NCBI GenBank assembly: GCA_002315275.1
Contig: DCGN01000034.1
Coordinates: forward strand, 256-7,229
Length of the DNA: 6,974 nucleotides
Reading direction: 5' to 3'
Origin: Clostridiales bacterium UBA1777
GTDB taxonomy: Bacteria > Bacillota > Clostridia > Oscillospirales > Oscillospiraceae
Under the pieces are notes generated by a model. That model was not told the DNA's origin. It did not search any database and worked only from the letters and a program-made list of their open reading frames with translations. Shown in pieces: positions 5,707-6,974 of the stretch. Numbering within the stretch: the stretch's first letter is position 1; every line of letters starts with the position of its first letter. A program made the translations under genes and the position numbers.

Positions 5707-6974
5707 TTATTTTACATGGGGAATTACTCTGCCCGGGAATGCGCCGGTAAACTGCTTGTCGTGCCATACAACTTCACCGTTGACTATGACGTAGTCAAGA
5801 CCGTCAGTCAGCTCGCAGGAGTTGACGTAGGTAGCTCTGTCATAGAAGTTGTCCCAGTCGATGACAAGGATGTCTGCATCGTAACCGTCTGCGATAACGC
5901 CCTTGGTGCGGAAATGCAGACGCTCCGCGGTGAGACCGGTCATCTTGTTGATGATCTGCTCGAGTGTCATGACGTGATTCTCGCGGTAGAAATAGTTGAT
6001 GGCGCGGGGCATTGTGCCGTAGGCTCTCGGATGGCTCTTCTCGTTAAGAGCACGGGTAAGGCCGTCGGAACCGACGATCGCGTTGGGATTAAGGATGACG
6101 TCAAACAGGTTCTGATCCTTCATCGTGTTGAAGACAGCGGAGCTGTCGCCCTTGTTGACAACGAGAATATCGAAGAACGTGTCATACGGATCCTTGCCGA
6201 TCTCGCGGGCATACTCGCCGATCGTCTTGCCTTCGACCTCGGGGCAAGCGGGAGAAGTGGTGACCATGACACCGTCCCAACCGCCGGCGTTCTGGAAGAA
6301 GTTGTCGTACTTGCCGCTGGGATCATCGATCTCTTCCTTGATCTTCGCACGCATTGCGCTATCCTCAAGGAGCTTAGCCATAGCTTCGACACCGTGGTCG
6401 AAGTACCAAGGCGGAACGATGACGTTGAGAGCGGTCTGGTTCCAGGTGTAGGGATACTGGTCACATGTGACGGAAATGCCTTCCTTGACGGCATTGTCGA
6501 TCAGCTCGAGAGTTTTCTTCTGAAGATCCCAATTCTTCTTGCCCATGACCTTGTGGTGGGAGATGCATACCGCAACCTTTGCCTCACGTCCGATAGTGAG
6601 AACTTCTTCAACGGCCTGAAGAATGTTGCAGGATTCATCACGCATGTGAGAGCAATAGATGCCGCCGTAAGTTGCGATGACCTTTGCAAGCTCTATTACT
6701 TCGTGAGTTGTTGCATAGCAGCTGGGAGTATAGATGAGTCCGGTAGAAAGGCCTGCTGCGCCGTTCTCCATAGCATCGCGGAGCAGAGCTTTCATCTGTT
6801 CAAGCTCTTCCTCGGTGCTCTCTCTATTGTCGAAGCCCATTACAGCAACTCTGAGAGTGCTGTGACCTACGAGGAACTTGATGTTTGCAGTCTTGCCGGC
6901 TGCCTTGCAGTAGTCCATATAGATCTTGTAGTCCGTCCACTTGACCATTTCGTCATCAGGGAAATCAGGGGCAC
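5707..6974 (-). CDS. N-acyl-D-amino-acid deacylase (D-aminoacylase family), 5' truncated
   Basis: The C-terminal ~421 residues of a D-aminoacylase-family amidohydrolase. The frame stays open to the right edge (residues APDFPDDE precede the Met encoded at 6948), so that Met is internal and about 100 N-terminal residues, with the HxH metal motif, are missing. Landmarks, counted from that internal Met: FLVGHSTLR (25-33), GAAGLSTGLIYTP (63-75), SHMRDE (His101), CISHHKVMG (His131 or His132), CDQYPY (162-167), GSDG (Asp295) and SHPRAYGTMPR (305-315). The C-terminal part closes with GVIADGYDADILVID and YVIVNGEVV. These match classical N-acyl-D-amino-acid deacylases more closely than the paralogue at 291-1886 (SHMRDE and SHHK against VHQRME and SHFK). 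The likely reaction is N-acyl-D-amino acid plus water to D-amino acid plus carboxylate, in the cytoplasm. It is the upstream partner of the GntP permease, probably in one operon. Confidence 0.88.
   Translation of the reverse strand, partial: APDFPDDEMVKWTDYKIYMDYCKAAGKTANIKFLVGHSTLRVAVMGFDNRESTEEELEQMKALLRDAMENGAAGLSTGLIYTPSCYATTHEVIELAKVIATYGGIYCSHMRDESCNILQAVEEVLTIGREAKVAVCISHHKVMGKKNWDLQKKTLELIDNAVKEGISVTCDQYPYTWNQTALNVIVPPWYFDHGVEAMAKLLEDSAMRAKIKEEIDDPSGKYDNFFQNAGGWDGVMVTTSPACPEVEGKTIGEYAREIGKDPYDTFFDILVVNKGDSSAVFNTMKDQNLFDVILNPNAIVGSDGLTRALNEKSHPRAYGTMPRAINYFYRENHVMTLEQIINKMTGLTAERLHFRTKGVIADGYDADILVIDWDNFYDRATYVNSCELTDGLDYVIVNGEVVWHDKQFTGAFPGRVIPHVK

Noticed and set aside
4634..5794. 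Open frame of 386 codons on the + strand opposite the permease
   Set aside because: Again in register with the permease codons. Its acidic, Cys/Ser/His-rich composition is the mirror of hydrophobic permease codons, not a real protein.
6946..6948. ATG at 6948 as the start of the second deacylase
   Set aside because: The frame continues upstream to the window edge with family-like residues (PDDE before MVKWTDY), and a start here would remove the HxH metal motif that every family member needs.

Overview
The window looks like chromosomal DNA from an endospore-forming Firmicute, probably a clostridial-type gut or sediment bacterium. The left edge carries the C-terminal end of the forespore sigma factor SigG. 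Ribosome binding sites are strong purine-rich Shine-Dalgarno sequences, intergenic spaces are short and AT-rich, and base composition is moderate. Species cannot be named from this sequence.

Layout, left to right: (1) 3' end of sigG on the + strand, ending at 275. (2) On the - strand, a two-gene unit transcribed ridA then a D-aminoacylase-type amidohydrolase (2309 down to 291), meeting sigG tail to tail with only 15 bases between. (3) Divergent from ridA, a + strand XRE-cupin regulator whose better start is 2405. Its end (2953) is followed by a strong intrinsic terminator and a second perfect hairpin. (4) On the - strand, reading right to left, a second N-acyl-D-amino-acid deacylase (its 5' end lies beyond the right edge), a GntP-family permease (start corrected to 5653) and a fold-type III PLP enzyme of the D-serine dehydratase / D-threonine aldolase family. 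A perfect 14-bp inverted repeat and a good extended -10 promoter lie between permease and PLP enzyme.

The five enzymes and transporter make a coherent D-amino-acid scavenging module, by inference. The GntP permease (the family that contains the D-serine transporter DsdX) would import D-amino acids or N-acyl derivatives. The two amidohydrolases would remove the acyl group from N-acyl-D-amino acids. The PLP enzyme would convert free D-serine or D-threonine to a 2-oxoacid plus ammonia, or to glycine plus an aldehyde. RidA would hydrolyse the reactive enamine/imine released by a dehydratase. The XRE-cupin protein is the obvious local sensor and regulator. None of these substrates is proven by sequence alone. 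No RNA gene, CRISPR array, insertion sequence or phage gene was seen. The most unusual points are the altered metal-site motif of the first amidohydrolase, the palindrome in front of the PLP enzyme, and the pairing of RidA with a HxC-type PLP enzyme.
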